The notes: generated from the sequence alone by a model not told the origin. A stretch of DNA of 64,000 nucleotides from Pseudevernia furfuracea (GCA_022315425.1 JAIUPT010000041.1:1736001-1800000), one strand, 5' to 3'. Positions 10,901 to 23,100 are shown, counted from the first letter of the stretch. Numbers and translations: made by a program.

Positions 10901-13024
10901 ATCATTCGAGTTAATAATATTCACTTCGTTGAGAAGCGTCTCTTGATTATGAATCTCGAAGAAAAGACGAACGTTTATAAGTTCTCGATCAAGCGACAAC
11001 GTCTTCATATATCAGCATTCGCTGTAGAGAAGGCACTTAATAAATAGCGTATTACTAACATTTCGAAAGACATTGTTCTCATTATAAAGCCCTCAACGAC
11101 TGCATCTACATCTGCAATAAACAGATCAAAATCAAATTTCCCATAGTCAGCTGAAAAGCAGACGTCTATATTAAAGCCCTCGTCTCTCGCACGAGTCGTA
11201 TCATCGATCGCGTTCGCGCGAGTCTCTCGATCAATTACTGCATTATTAGCTGTCGAAAGAATAACTCGTTCCCTCACTATCGTCGAAATGATTCGCGAAG
11301 ATCTCGAGTTAAGTGCGGTTCAAAGGGTACTCCTTGATCATTTCGATACTACGATTTCGAATCTGCGAGATCTATCATCTGACCCTCTCTCGAGAACATT
11401 CGCGGCCTTTGCGTTACTAACGAATCATGTCAATAAGTCGAATATTTTCGAGCCGACGACCTATCAACAGATCATTTTCAATCAACTCTTTCGTATACAC
11501 TGGGAGCTCGTTATATAAGACGAATATAAATCTCTCATGAACAATAATACTTGATATCTAATTTAGACGTCTTCAGATATTCATATTTTAAGAGATCGCT
11601 GAGTCTATATCGTGAAGCGAGACCCCGTTGAGGAAGTCACTCGCTACAAGGTTCGCTGAGTAATTCGAGAATTCGAATAATAAAAGAGTCGTGACTATTA
11701 TGATACGTTCGTCTCAGTGATTAAGCTTATAAATTACAAGACGATCTTTGTTCTAATAGCGACCCTGAATTGAAACGTGAAACAAATAAACGTCAAAATC
11801 GTCTTTCTCTACGATAATGTTCAAGAGACGATTTATGTGCGACAGCTCGATGATTTCAGCAAGAACGACATCAAAGTTTATAAGCTAAATAAGACTCTTT
11901 ATGAACTCAAGCAATCTCTCAGAATTTAATATCAGTACTTCTCGAAGTACATAAAGAAACTCGAATTAATACTCATCGAATCGAACGAGAGTGTCTTTAT
12001 GAACGTCAAGAAGAACATTATTATAGCTCTCTATGTGAACGATATATTAATCATCGACCTTAGTAAAACCGACATTCAGCGCATCAAAAAGGCCCTCAAT
12101 GACAAGTTTCACATGTTCGACTTGGGACCTTGCGTCTATTATTTAGGCATGACCGTCAAAAGAGATCGTGTCGTCGACATCCTTCGCCTGGGACAAGCAG
12201 TCTATGTCATTCGTTTCTTAAAACATTTCAATTGTTAAAGTCTCAATCCAGTCTCTACGTCTCTGAAAATCAGTCGCAAGCTACAATCTGCGAAAGAGGG
12301 CTATGTTGCCTCGAGAAAGCTGTGCGAGAACTATTAATCTATCGTGAGATCCCTTATATATGTCATGTTAGAAACTCGTTCTAATATCGTCTATACTGTC
12401 TCTCTTATCAGTCGCTATTTAGTTAACCCGACTCAGACACACTGAAATGCAGTGATTCGAATTCTTCGATACCTTAGAGACACGGTGCACTACGAACTGA
12501 TATATAAAGGATCCCTTCAAGCCCTCATCGAGTACATCGATTCCGATTGAGCTGACGACTCGACTCGAAGATCTATCTTCGACTACCTATTTAACGTCGA
12601 TAGCGACGTCATCAGCTGATTATCAAAGCGTCAAGTCATCGTCGGGTTATTCACTTGCGAAGTCGAGTATATCGATCAAACGTTGACTATCAAAGAAGTT
12701 ATTTGACTAAAAACTCTTCTCAATCAACTTCTGCGACCTCGAAACTCTAACTCGAAGATCATTATAATCTTCGACGACAATTAGAGCGCAATTGTCCTCG
12801 TTAAGAACGCTTAGTTTCATGCTCGCATCAAGCATATTGACATCGCTCACCATTTCGTGCGTGAAAAAGTCAATAACGACATCGTGAACATACAATTCGT
12901 ATTCACGGATAAACAAATGATCGACGATCTCATCAAAGCCCTCTGCCTCGACAAATTCGTTATCTTTCGCGATGCCCTTGGGGTGAAATCAGCCTCAGAA
13001 CATCCCCTCAGCGTCAAAGACTAA
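7954..13024 (+). pseudogene. Copia gag-pol remnant of copy A
   Basis: The gag start is ATG 7954 (MASSHDGSHRSDY). The broken frame then shows a zinc-knuckle remnant (CFSCKTANRKF, about 9298-9330), a protease remnant (VVDLDCSRY, about 9693), pre-integrase NRDLFFLNL, an integrase core remnant (about 10190-10540), a segment with CVLLRYKEEFIFRLY (10840-10890), reverse transcriptase with YVND in place of the YVDD catalytic motif (about 12031-12042), and RNase H with TDKQMIDDLIKAL near the end. The terminal stop TAA is at 13022-13024. Many internal stops make it non-functional. Strings such as KLNKTLYELKQS confirm the Copia reverse transcriptase. Confidence 0.85.
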
Positions 13025-13404
13025 CCCTCAGCGCTCTTGCTTCTAACCTGGAGTCGTTAATTCCAGGGGAATAACGCTATCCACCTTACCTGTGGACGCC
13101 AGATCTTCTGTTTTCTTCCACTGCTTCTTGTTTCACCCCCTCATGTATCCATCGACTTCGTTTTAATAGAAATTGAGTGTGCACCAGGTTTATTTCAAAG
13201 AAAACTTTCAAAAACCGCCTTTTTTTCCGAAAAATGAAAGTTTTGTATGAAGGACCAGAACGGATTTTTACATGTTTTCGAATTTGACATAATCGTTTTC
13301 AGAACTTGGTTCGAATTTGACATAGTCGTTTTCAGAACTTGGTTTCTTCACTTTTGTGAACCGAACTTCGCGCTAACCCGATTGGGGTTTTTTGCGTCGC
13401 GAAG

Positions 13405-13425
13405 TGCGAAAATCGTATTTTCGCA
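13405..13425 (+). other. Hairpin in 3' untranslated region of family 1
   Basis: TGCGAAAAT-CGT-ATTTTCGCA is a perfect 9-bp stem with a 3-nt loop, followed by a T run and then the polypurine tract. It is preserved in copy B (about 29357-29377) and partly in copy C (about 45455-45487). It may be a packaging or 3'-end structure of the retroelement RNA (inference). Confidence 0.55.
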
Positions 13426-13440
13426 TTTTTGAGTATGCGA

Positions 13441-13451
13441 GCGAAGGGGAG
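13441..13451 (+). other. Polypurine tract of copy A
   Basis: GCGAAGGGGAG lies immediately before the 3' LTR, the expected position of the plus-strand primer for LTR retroelements. The same sequence precedes the LTRs at 29405 and 45510. Confidence 0.75.
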
Positions 13452-13573
13452 TGTCAAAATTCGGGTCACGTGACATGGTCACGTGATGCGCTAAGGCGCA
13501 TCCTCATAGTCGCTCTTTACTCTCGTAGCATTCTATAGTTAACAACTAAGTGTCCTACCACCTATTCTTGACA
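13452..13573 (+). repeat. 3' LTR of family 1 copy A (122 bp)
   Basis: Same sequence class as 6952-7073. E-box palindromes at 13466-13473 and 13479-13486, hairpin at 13485-13502. It is followed directly by the middle of a 122-bp leader unit of copy B, with no primer-binding site between. Confidence 0.9.
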
Positions 13574-13807
13574 TAAATCTCTACTTAGAGCGCGTATACG
13601 TCTATTAAGGGTCAAAACAACAAGAATTTCTTGTTGAGATAGATCTTTCGATCTCACAAGTTCTCTAAAGAAGAGAGCTGAGGCTCAGTTATCGATAAAT
13701 CTTCACTCAGAGCGCGTATACGTCTGTTGAGAGTCAAAACAATAAGGATTTCTTGTTGAGATAGATCTTTTGACCTTACAAGTTCTCTAAAGAAGAGGGC
13801 TGAGACT
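13574..13807 (+). repeat. Two 122-bp leader units of copy B
   Basis: gcgcgtatacg at 13590 and 13712, period 122. The first unit lacks its beginning because the LTR of copy A joins at taaatctctac. Confidence 0.85.
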
Positions 13808-14629
13808 CAGTTATCGAATTCTTTTTATCGCTATTCGACTTTATTCTATCGTCGAATATGACTTTATCTCACGACGACAGTCATCGAAGCGACTATTCTA
13901 AATTCGAATCTCTATCGAAGACTCAATATAAGAAGAACGTTATTTCTCTTCGAAGATCTATACGTCTTTAACAATTGTCTTTGATATAGTCTCAGCGAAA
14001 ATTAGATCAATTTAAATCTTTTTTATCTCTAAGTATCTTTTATCTTAACAATATCGTTCGTATCTATCGAAGATTCAAGTATAAGCACTTCTTATTTCTC
14101 GTACAAGAATTCGAAGATCAGCAGCAAAAGTTATCAGATATCGATAAGACTCTTAAGAACTCTAACGAAGATCAGAGCATCTATTTCATTCTTATTGCTT
14201 TCGCGAACGTTAATAGTGTCGACTTTTAATTCGAAGTCAGCGAAGACATTCTTAGTGTCTTAAGTGATATTAAGTTATTCGATCTTCGTGTCAAAAGTTC
14301 TCTAAATCTCACTTCTTCGACTTCGACTTCTTCGACTTCAAGGCCTTCGTCTCTTATCGTCTCAGTTATCTCTCAAGCTGAGTCTTTCGTTTGAATATCA
14401 TCGTCGTTATTATTCATATCGTACGTGTCGCCCTTAGAAACCTTCTTAGTAATTCTTAACATCTATAGTCGACGAAGAATCAAGCGCACAAGGCGTCGTA
14501 AGAAACATGTTAGTCTTAGCAGTTTCAACGACTGACCCTCTCGGAAAGAGAAGCGCCTTCCCTCTAAACTTTATTATTATTTTGAAATCTAATCTGGAAT
14601 ATCGTCGATGAAAGTAGAATATCAACAAT

Positions 14630-14641
14630 TAATTGATGCTT
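14630..14641 (+). repeat. Target-site duplication of the LINE, left copy
   Basis: taattgatgctt, repeated exactly at 17399-17410. Joining the flanks restores collinearity with copy A around 8734. Confidence 0.9.
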
Positions 14642-17398
14642 GATTTGATTTGATTTTATACTCGTGTCTACTCAAGCTACGGAGAGTAATTACGGGCTAC
14701 TGCTTAGGCTATATTGCAAGAGAAACCTTTCTCCGACTAGTCGAAACAGGGTAAAAACTCTCGCTATTCTTTCTTATCGCATCTTCTTGTCGCATAGTCT
14801 TCCTACCACACTGCGTTCCCTAGCCTGTTCGTACGAATTCGTGTGTCTTCTTGAAGTACTTGTTGCTGCTCCTATTATTGCCTGCCATATAGCTGCTCCT
14901 TAGCCAGCGAGAACTATCCTAAAAGGCCAATCGAGATCAGCCATCGCGCTGCGGCCTTTGCCCCTCGCGGGGTTGTCAGCATCTCTCTCAGATCAGCTGT
15001 CTCAGTCTTCTTCAGAAGAGTTTGTCTCTCGCTCCCCAGCCTTGGATAGAATAGGAGAACGTGTCTAGTATTCTGTTTTCTCCAGCCACACTCGCATGCG
15101 GAAGAGAGTATCCCAGAGACCCTGCACATATGCAGGAAGTGTGTTAGGTCAATCTTTTCTATTCGTAGCTGGGTTAGAGCGGAGCTCTCTGCTTTTGCTA
15201 GGCCTTCATGAAGAGATCTCCTATTTGATCATAGATCTCCCCTTTGTGCGGGGCTGCGTCGTTCTTCTGGGATCCCAGCCTGGTACTGAGCCCACACTGC
15301 TTCCCAGGCTGCTTTCTATCAGTCTCCAACAAGGCCTCTAGCCCTTCTTGGCATTCTTTCTCCGTCAGGTGTCTGTAGGGAGTCTCAACTTTCGAGTCGG
15401 AGCGTTCTTAGGGCCCACTCTTCTTTATCTTCTGCTGGGGTCTGGAGAACTGCTCGTCTTTTATCTCGTTTCTCTCTTAGCTTTCTTCGGATCCTCGCAT
15501 TTCCTAGCTTCGTAACGGGGTGGCTGTCTCTAAGTGCTTGATTTCGGAGTACTGCTTGATTCATCGTGATCTGGAGAGGGAGAATCCCTGTCTCCGCTTC
15601 GACGACTCTCTTATTGATGGCTTTGTATGTCTCGGCTACTCTCCGCAGACATTTATTCTATATAGTCTTTAGGGTCTTGACGTGAGATCGCTTGCTATTC
15701 CGAAGACCCCGTGATGTGTGCTACGTTGCTGCTGCGTATGTTATCGCTGATCGTACGACAGAGCTATACACTTGTCTTGCTTTATTCAGTGTGGCGTCCC
15801 ATGTTGAGACTGCAGTCATTGATAGTGCTCTGCATTACGATTCCATCTTGGCCTTGACTTCTCTAATATGAGGTTCTCAACGGAGTTTGCCGTCGATCTG
15901 CAGTCCTAGCACGCGAATACTAGTCTTTGACTTTGTCGTTGCAGAGCCTAGGTCGACGCTGGCCCTCATATTGAACTTCCCTGGACTCCTTGTCAGGTGG
16001 ATTAGCTCGTATTTCTTTGGCGCGAACGTCGCTCCATGAGTCCCTGCCCATTGCAGGCAGATTTCGTGTGCTTTTCTAAGAGTCTCGCAGTTTGCCTCAG
16101 TGCTCTTCTCATATGCCAGCAGATGGATATCGTCAACGAATTCTTTTACTTGCAGTTTCAACTTGGTCTCCGCACATCTCTCAATCAAGGGAGCGTTGAA
16201 GAATAGGAAAAGGATAGGCGACACCGGAGATCCCTATGGGATCCCCGTCTCTGCAGGCTCCAGCCTGCTTATTATTCTTCCTAGAGTGAGAGAGATTTCT
16301 CTGTCAGTAAGAAAGCTTCTTGTCCAGTTCACAATCAGCTTCGGGATCCCCTTCTGTCTAAGATTGTGAAGCAGACGATGATGAAAGACGTTATCGAAAG
16401 CCTCTGCCATATCTAGTGAGAGAAGGCTAGCAACTTTGTTCTTCTCACAATCTCAGACTGTGTGCACTGCATCTACTATCGTTTCCAGGGCTGTCTCCGT
16501 AGATCTCTTTCTTCTGGCTCCCATCTGTTCTGGCGGGAGAAGGCCATTATCTTCTGCGCAGTCACTAAGTCTGCGCGCAATCACTGTCTTCAGTGCCTTC
16601 CCCAGTGTACTTAAGAGTGCTATTGGTCTGTACGACTTCGGTTCGGAGTAGTCCTCCTTCTTTGGCTTTCTTAACACAATGGTGTTAGCCTTACGGAACT
16701 TCTTAGGGTGGTAGCCCACGTCTACGCATGTCTGAAATAAGTGCCTAAACTTGAAGAGCAGCTTCTCTGTAACTAGCCTTAGGAAGCGATTTGGCAGGCC
16801 ATCTACCCCTGGAGCTTTGTCTGGTTTTGGCCTGAAGATAGCCTTGCGTACCTCTTCCTCCGTGATCTGGCTACTCATTGACAGCGGAGAAGGATAGGCT
16901 GCTTCTAGGATATCGGAGATATCTGCCTGGGGGGGAGGAGGAAAGAAAGTCTTTCTCAGAGCATTAACTTTTTCTTCAAACGTAGTGGCTAGGCTCTCCC
17001 CTGTTCTTCTCATTGGCGGGAACTTCGGCAGGGGCTTGGGGCATGTGCTGTCGTTTCTCGCCCAGCTGGCTATGCCCCAGACCTCTCTAGGTGATTGCGC
17101 CATCTCGTGCACTCCTCTGCGAAAGTGGAGAGTCTTGGCCTTGCTTATTACCTTGTCTCTCTTCTTGAGTGTCGCTCTTCATGCGTGTTCTGCGTGCTCG
17201 CTACGGCTGACTCGATATCGGGATGCCTTAGCCTTCGCTTTCTTTGTTGTTAGGCTGCACTCTTCGTCCCAGAATGACTTGCCTTTCCCTGACGGCTTAG
17301 CCCACGGTACTGTGTTCTCCACTATCTTATCAAGTCCCCTATAGAGCAGACTGACATAGTCATCGATCTGCTCCGGATTTGCTAGGGGGTCTAGTGGG
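14642..17398 (-). mobile_element. Non-LTR retrotransposon (LINE, Tad-like), 5'-truncated
   Basis: A GC-balanced insert inside copy B, flanked by the 12-bp direct repeat taattgatgctt (14630-14641 and 17399-17410). On the minus strand its 3' end is a short (AAATC)n tail next to 14642, the kind of simple-repeat tail fungal LINEs use in place of poly(A). The 5' end is truncated upstream of reverse transcriptase, so no endonuclease remains. Its composition contrasts strongly with the mutated host element, so it is younger or escaped RIP. Confidence 0.9.
14900..17398 (-). pseudogene. LINE ORF2 remnant: reverse transcriptase and C-terminal Cys/His region
   Basis: Minus-strand frames give the reverse transcriptase fingers (KAPGVDGLPNRFL and SYRPIALLSTLGK, within 16453-17112), a linking segment with DMAEAFDNV and GIP, and FVDDIHLLAY with the catalytic pair intact (15877-16224). 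A C-terminal CECGWRKQNTRHV motif and SIGLLG end lie at 14914-15129. The frame is broken by a TGA near 16450 and by TAG codons that replace the expected Gln before GSP (near 16240) and the codon after SIGLLG (about 14914). These suggest CAG-to-TAG change. No RNase H domain was recognised. Confidence 0.85.
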
Positions 17399-17410
17399 TA
17401 ATTGATGCTT
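17399..17410 (+). repeat. Target-site duplication of the LINE, right copy
   Basis: Second copy of taattgatgctt. The host Copia sequence (aataatcttattctc) resumes immediately. Confidence 0.9.
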
Positions 17411-19510
17411 AATAATCTTATTCTCTTTAATACGATTATTAGTTATAAAACCTATATCGCTATCTTTCATCGTCTCGAGAATAACGATCGCGAACTCGTC
17501 GAAGTCGAATTCGACGATAAAGATTCTTAGATTATACTCGATGCCCTAATTAAGAACTATTAGTCTAAGAGCACGAATCTCTATAGAAAACTAATGCGTC
17601 GAATATTTAATCTCATTCTTGAAGAAGAGGGAGTTCGTCAATATAAAAAGAACTTTCGCAAGGTTATCTTCGACATCATCAGCCTTCATAAATCTCTCGT
17701 CATTTCGAAGTCTCTGCGAATTCTAATTTTTCTTATGAAACTTAACGACTCTTACGATATGTTCGAATCAAGTTACACTCAAAATCATGATCTCTTTAAG
17801 AACAAGTTCGTTAAGTTTTAAGAGATTATCGTAATCGTCGTAAACGAAGAAGTTAGAATCTTCTTCAAAGAAGAAGAACTAATTATATATGTCGCTCGCA
17901 ACGATAAGAGCAAAGATAAACAAGCTGCTTTTAAAAATCTCGACGACTCTGACATTAATCGTGAGATCTGTTCTTCGTGTAAGATAGCTAATCGCAAATT
18001 CAGACATCTCTTTATCAAATGTTAAATCAAGTTTTCTTATTTCAAGTTTGAGAAATTCATAACGAAAGAGGAAAAGAAGAAGAAGATAAAGATTTTTAAC
18101 TTCGAGAATAAATTCTCAAGCAACAAGCGTAAGCGCATCGAAGAGACGTCTTTTAATGTCTCTGCTTCAGAAGAGAACGATTATCTCAATGTTAATTATA
18201 TCTTTCTAAAGGAACTAAACTTCATTATGCACTATTCGAATATCAATTCGAACGACTTTAATATTCTCGATGCGACTAATGATCAAGTTATTAATCTAAT
18301 CGTCACGAAAGCTCTCGAACATAGTCTCATAATTGCGAATTTCGTAAATCTTCTTACTCGAGTCGTCGTAGATTTAAACTGCTCTCGTTATTCTTTCGCG
18401 AATCGTTCGATATTCATTATCTACGAAAAGATTTATTTTCGATCGATTAAGAGCATCGAGAGAAGCGAAGTGCAGTCTTAAGACTGTGACATTATTAATC
18501 TTAACTGTGTGATTAAAGAAGAGTGTGTGACAGTCACTCTACGCAATGTCTTATATATACTCGATATGAACGTTAATCTTCTCTCGATCGATAAACTTTT
18601 GAACTTCGATATCGCTATCTTCTTTTATAAGATAGAGTATATTCTTATTAAGAACGATCTGAAGCTTATCGATACTCGTAATCGTGATCTCTTCTTTTTG
18701 AATCTCTGATAGAATCGAAACAGTGCTCTAATCGCCTATAGTGTGCTCTCGAATCTTATTTATTAACTTTAACATGCTCGTATAAGTCATTTAAGTCAGA
18801 ACAATCTGAATAAGCTCTCAAATATGATCGTTGAGATGAACTTCATTAAGAACATTACGAAGAAGTACATCTGCGAATATTATATTATAAAACGTCAAAA
18901 GACTATCGCTTATGATAGTCTCACAGAGTTAAAAACGCAGTCTAACGAATTTGTTTATAGTAATCTCGTAGAGTCTCTATTCTCTACTAAATTTAATGAC
19001 TGCAAATACTTTATAATATTCAAGAATAATTTCATCTCCTACTCTAAAGTGTACTGCATTCGTTATAAGAGTGAAACGTTTGTCATATTCTTACGTTTTA
19101 AAGTCTTTTTAGAATCACGAGACTATAAGATTTATCGTATTCGTCTCGACAATGAGGGAGAGTATATGTTTAAGATCTTCTTGAATTATCTCCTTCAGTG
19201 CGAAATTAGACAGAAGCTCACTGTATCTGAGAATTTCGAAATAAACGAGACGATCGAACGTTTTGAGCAGATCTTGCTATATAAGATACATCTTATACTA
19301 TTAAGTTTCTAGCTCAACAAGTCTTTCTGATCTGAAATCGTGATCATCATCAATTATTTGATATTGCGATCCCTCAACGTTCGAATCATTGTAACGTTAT
19401 TTGAGACTTTTCATCATCGAAAGCTTATTTTATCTCATCTGCGAACGATTAATTTCATCGTCTATGCGTTAAAGCGTATTTAAAAGAAACTCGTGAATAA
19501 AAGCGAAAAG

Positions 19511-19708
19511 TGTAGCAGTAACATGAATGTATTGGTGATTGATAAAGAAGATGCCTTCTCTCTATCTAAATTCTGCATATTTAAGTACATGCGCCAAGGC
19601 CCTTGCCAAGATACCTTCTGGCAGGTGCCAACCACTGACAAAGACAAGTACCTCGTCAAGGTAAGCCGCTCGCCGACCTAAGCACCTCTGCGAAAGACTT
19701 TCGTGACA
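19511..19708 (-). repeat. 3' LTR of the Gypsy element (198 bp)
   Basis: Plus-strand sequence begins TGTAGCAGTAACATG and ends TTTCGTGACA. It differs from 26589-26786 at a few sites, all apparently transitions. The plus-strand open frame here is an artefact of the LTR. Confidence 0.9.
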
Positions 19709-20172
19709 ACATGCCGCGAGAAACAAAAAGAATAGCGACCTCGCTAAAGCATGCTATGCAGCAAAGAATATCAAACAAAGACTGCGACTTTGGGAGTTAA
19801 CTATATACAAATTGATCGTATGCACGATTAGTATACAGCGGTCTCCAGGTCAACAAAGCTCATTATTTCGATACAATCACGACGATAACATGCTCTGTGA
19901 AAGGAGAAGGTGATAGCAGAAGTGCTCGAGTATCGAAAGCCTTTGATAATTCAGACGGTGATTGAGTTGACGACTAAGGTAGTGATTGCTGAGGTAGTGG
20001 TTGAGACGAGTATAAAGTCTTTGACAACTATTGTGAAAGAGGCGATAGTGAAGTCTTTGATAACTTATGCTGAGGCGACGATGAATTCTCAAGTAAGACG
20101 AAAGCCTTTGATAACTGAGGCTGTTGCGATGACTGTGAACTCTTTAACAACAGCAAGTCTTCTCGTGCTTGC

Positions 20173-23100
20173 ATAGCGTTTTCATAGTCATCTATTAATC
20201 GCGAAGCGTCTTCGAGGTGTTTGACATTATATCATTGATCGTGTTCAGGCCCATACCCTTGTCAGCGTAACAAGTAGTCGATCGAATAGCCCTTGTTACG
20301 ACGTCGAACCCGCTTGTTAAGAAGACGATCTATTTCGTAAAACTTATACTCGTCGATGTCACCCTCAACGAAGACTAATTCAGAATGATCTAACAGAGGT
20401 CTGTCGAATGAATCTTTGTCAGACGGCCAAGGCTCCAGCTGAGCGACTGAGAATACCGGGTGAACTCTTCAATGATCGAATATGTCGAGGCGATAAGCTT
20501 GTTTGTCTACCTTTGCGACGACGTCGAATGAACTCACATAGCGTTGTCTCAATTTGTCTATCTTGATAGCACCAGCAGACTGCGAAATGAAATAGTCTTT
20601 GTGCAAGCGTAGCAGAACCTTGTCTCCCTTCTTAAAATATATGAACTAATGCTTACGGTCATAATGAAACTTTTGATGCATTTGCGCAAAGCTAATAGCG
20701 TCGACGACTTCTACTCTAACTATTATATGATTCTGCGATAGATCTGTAACGAGTAAATCAAGAGACCTATTAGACGTGAAATTATAAGAGATCTCGTTAA
20801 GCGACTTGATGATAATTATCGATCTTATATTGTTGAGCAGTGTCTATATTCTTGATAGAATAGAGAGCTATGCGAAAGACTTCTTTAAGATATGCATATA
20901 GAATCGTAAAGCAATTTCAGCTATTTGATTAATACGCTTACTACTATCGTCGATCTGTGAATAATAAGCAGTGAAATAAATCAGTTTGATATCTAGCTTC
21001 TCGAAGAGAGCTTTTTATAGATCGCTTAAGAATTTTGAATCTCGATTCGACAGCAAGACCTTTGATATGTTCCAGTCTTCAATATCGAGACGATTCAGCA
21101 AAGCAATGATCCATGTCTTGACATTTCATATGAACTTGCCGAGGATATAGATAAGTCGTTTCCCAAACTTGTTAATAACAGTCATCGCATAGTCGAAGTC
21201 TTCTTCAGACAAGAATATAATAAGAATAAAATCAAGAGTTAGGGTGTGAAACAGTCTGACAGGACTTTTAATGGGTTACATATAGTTATAGAGCTTGTAA
21301 CGGCGTGTCTGCAGTGCTAGACAATTAGAACAGTGTTTAATGTAATCACGTAGGTGCTTTGATAGGTTTTTGATATATCATGACTTGGAGACGATATCGA
21401 AAGTTCGCTCAAAACCTGGGTGACCATTACCATATGCGATTTCTAGCATATTCTTAATCAATGACTTTGATATGCATAGTCGCTCAAGGCCTGTAAACTT
21501 GTTTCTATAAAAGATAAGATCCGAGTCTATGATGTCACGAATAAAAGGAAGCTCGGCGCCCTCGTCGTCGACAACCAACTTAGCATTAGCGTCAATGACT
21601 TCGACTATTCTTGTTCAGCGACGATCATTCTGATAGCCAGCTATAAGCCTTCTGCGGAAGACTTTATTCATTTCCACTATTGTAGCAGAGTAGACATAAA
21701 GATCGTCGTTACCGTCGATTGCTTGCGTAGCGCAAGCATATAATGCGTCAAGCTTCGAGTGATCTTCGAATAGCGTTGACTTACTGCTAGCAAGGCGTGA
21801 GAGAGCGTTCGAAACAATATGTTCTTTGCCGAACTTGTGTCTGACATCGAGCTGAAATTGACGAAGGAACTAAGAGGCTCGCATTAGTCTTACATTCATT
21901 CTCATTGTGAAGGTCGTTGATGTGATGAACGATTATTTCATAATGTCGAGGATTGCTGAGTGATCTGTCTAAATAACGACAGAGTGCTTTAATAACTTCA
22001 CGAGGTGACGAACTTTCTTGATAGTTCATATAAAGCCTACTATTTCAAGCTCCGTTAACCAGTAATTCTTCTCGACAGCTATCAACATTCTGAAGAGAAA
22101 CATGATTGACTCAATCGCAGTTCTAGACGATTATTTGTCTGTGACAATAAGGTTCTTCTTGACATAAAAGACTTGAACGCCGAAGTCTTATTCCCTTAAT
22201 GCGTCAAGATCGATTCATAGCGTCCTGTCGAGATCAAAGTGTATTAATAATAAGGTTCTGCTTAAAGCTTTTTACAGACTTTTGAAGCTCTGCTTCTCTT
22301 GCGAGAAAGCCTTTAACAGATGCATCTTAAATAAATATGCACGACGGGGGTTCCCCTTAATAGGTGCTTCTTTAAGAAGTCGAGTCTTCAAGTTCTATAG
22401 TGGGTTAATAAGCTAAGCGTAATAGTGTACGGAGCTGCGAAGGTAGCCTGTCAGCCCGAGATAGTACTTAAGATCTCCAAGAGTGCTTGAGTAAGAGATT
22501 TCGTTGATAGCCTTGAATTTGTTCTTAGCTGTAGTTATGTCAAAAGAATTAATCTTGCGATCAAGTAAGTTGATGTTTGAGTAATTCAAGAAGGTCTTGA
22601 TTGATGTTATGACAATATTATATTCGACAAGCAGTTGAAAAAGTCTTCGAAGATGAGCGATATGCTTACGCAAACTCTTGAATTCAATAACGATGTCGTT
22701 AATGTATACTTGGGCGAAATTCTTGATAGAACGCAGGATCTTGTCGATTTGTCTCTGCACATATGTTATGAAATTCATATATCTCATAATAGACACATTG
22801 AACGTCTTCTGACCTCGATGAGATATCATAGTGAGCATATATCGATGGTTCAGATGTATCAGCCATTGATAAAAGAATAACATTGCGTCGAGAATAAAAA
22901 GATACGTACATTCTAACAATCTTGCTATGATGTTCGTTTGCAGTGATACTGAGTAGACGTCAGACACAATGAGATCGTTGAGGTCTCTAATGTTTATCAC
23001 AGCTCTGTTCTTACGCTTGTCGTTAGATAGCGTTTTCCATACGACGAAAATAGAATAGCTGAAAGGTGTAGGCTTGATGATGTATTCAAGCCTACCTTGA

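Larger units (their letters stand above)
6952..13573 (+). mobile_element. Ty1/Copia retrotransposon, family 1, copy A (near full length)
   Basis: The best preserved family 1 copy. It has a 122-bp 5' LTR (6952-7073), primer-binding site (7074-7089), leader with three 122-bp tandem units, gag-pol remnant (7954-13024), 3' untranslated region, polypurine tract (13441-13451) and 122-bp 3' LTR (13452-13573). The flanks do not form a duplication (caaaa before, taaat after). Instead caaaa recurs after the LTR at 29405-29513, so copies A and B together occupy one target site. Copy A probably inserted into copy B's leader, and a later LTR-LTR exchange removed copy B's own 5' end (inference). Confidence 0.85.

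Noticed and set aside
14664..17344. Plus-strand frames over the LINE (for example 16100-16369, 16985-17344)
   Set aside because: Antisense of the LINE reverse transcriptase, which is clearly on the minus strand.
19493..19681. Plus-strand frame of 62 codons
   Set aside because: It starts in Copia sequence and runs into the Gypsy LTR, and the LTR part recurs at 26681. It is not a gene.
19877..20176. Opposing frames with Val/Thr/Ile or Leu/Ser/Tyr repeats
   Set aside because: Low-complexity sequence between the chromodomain end and the 3' LTR of the Gypsy element. No family resemblance.
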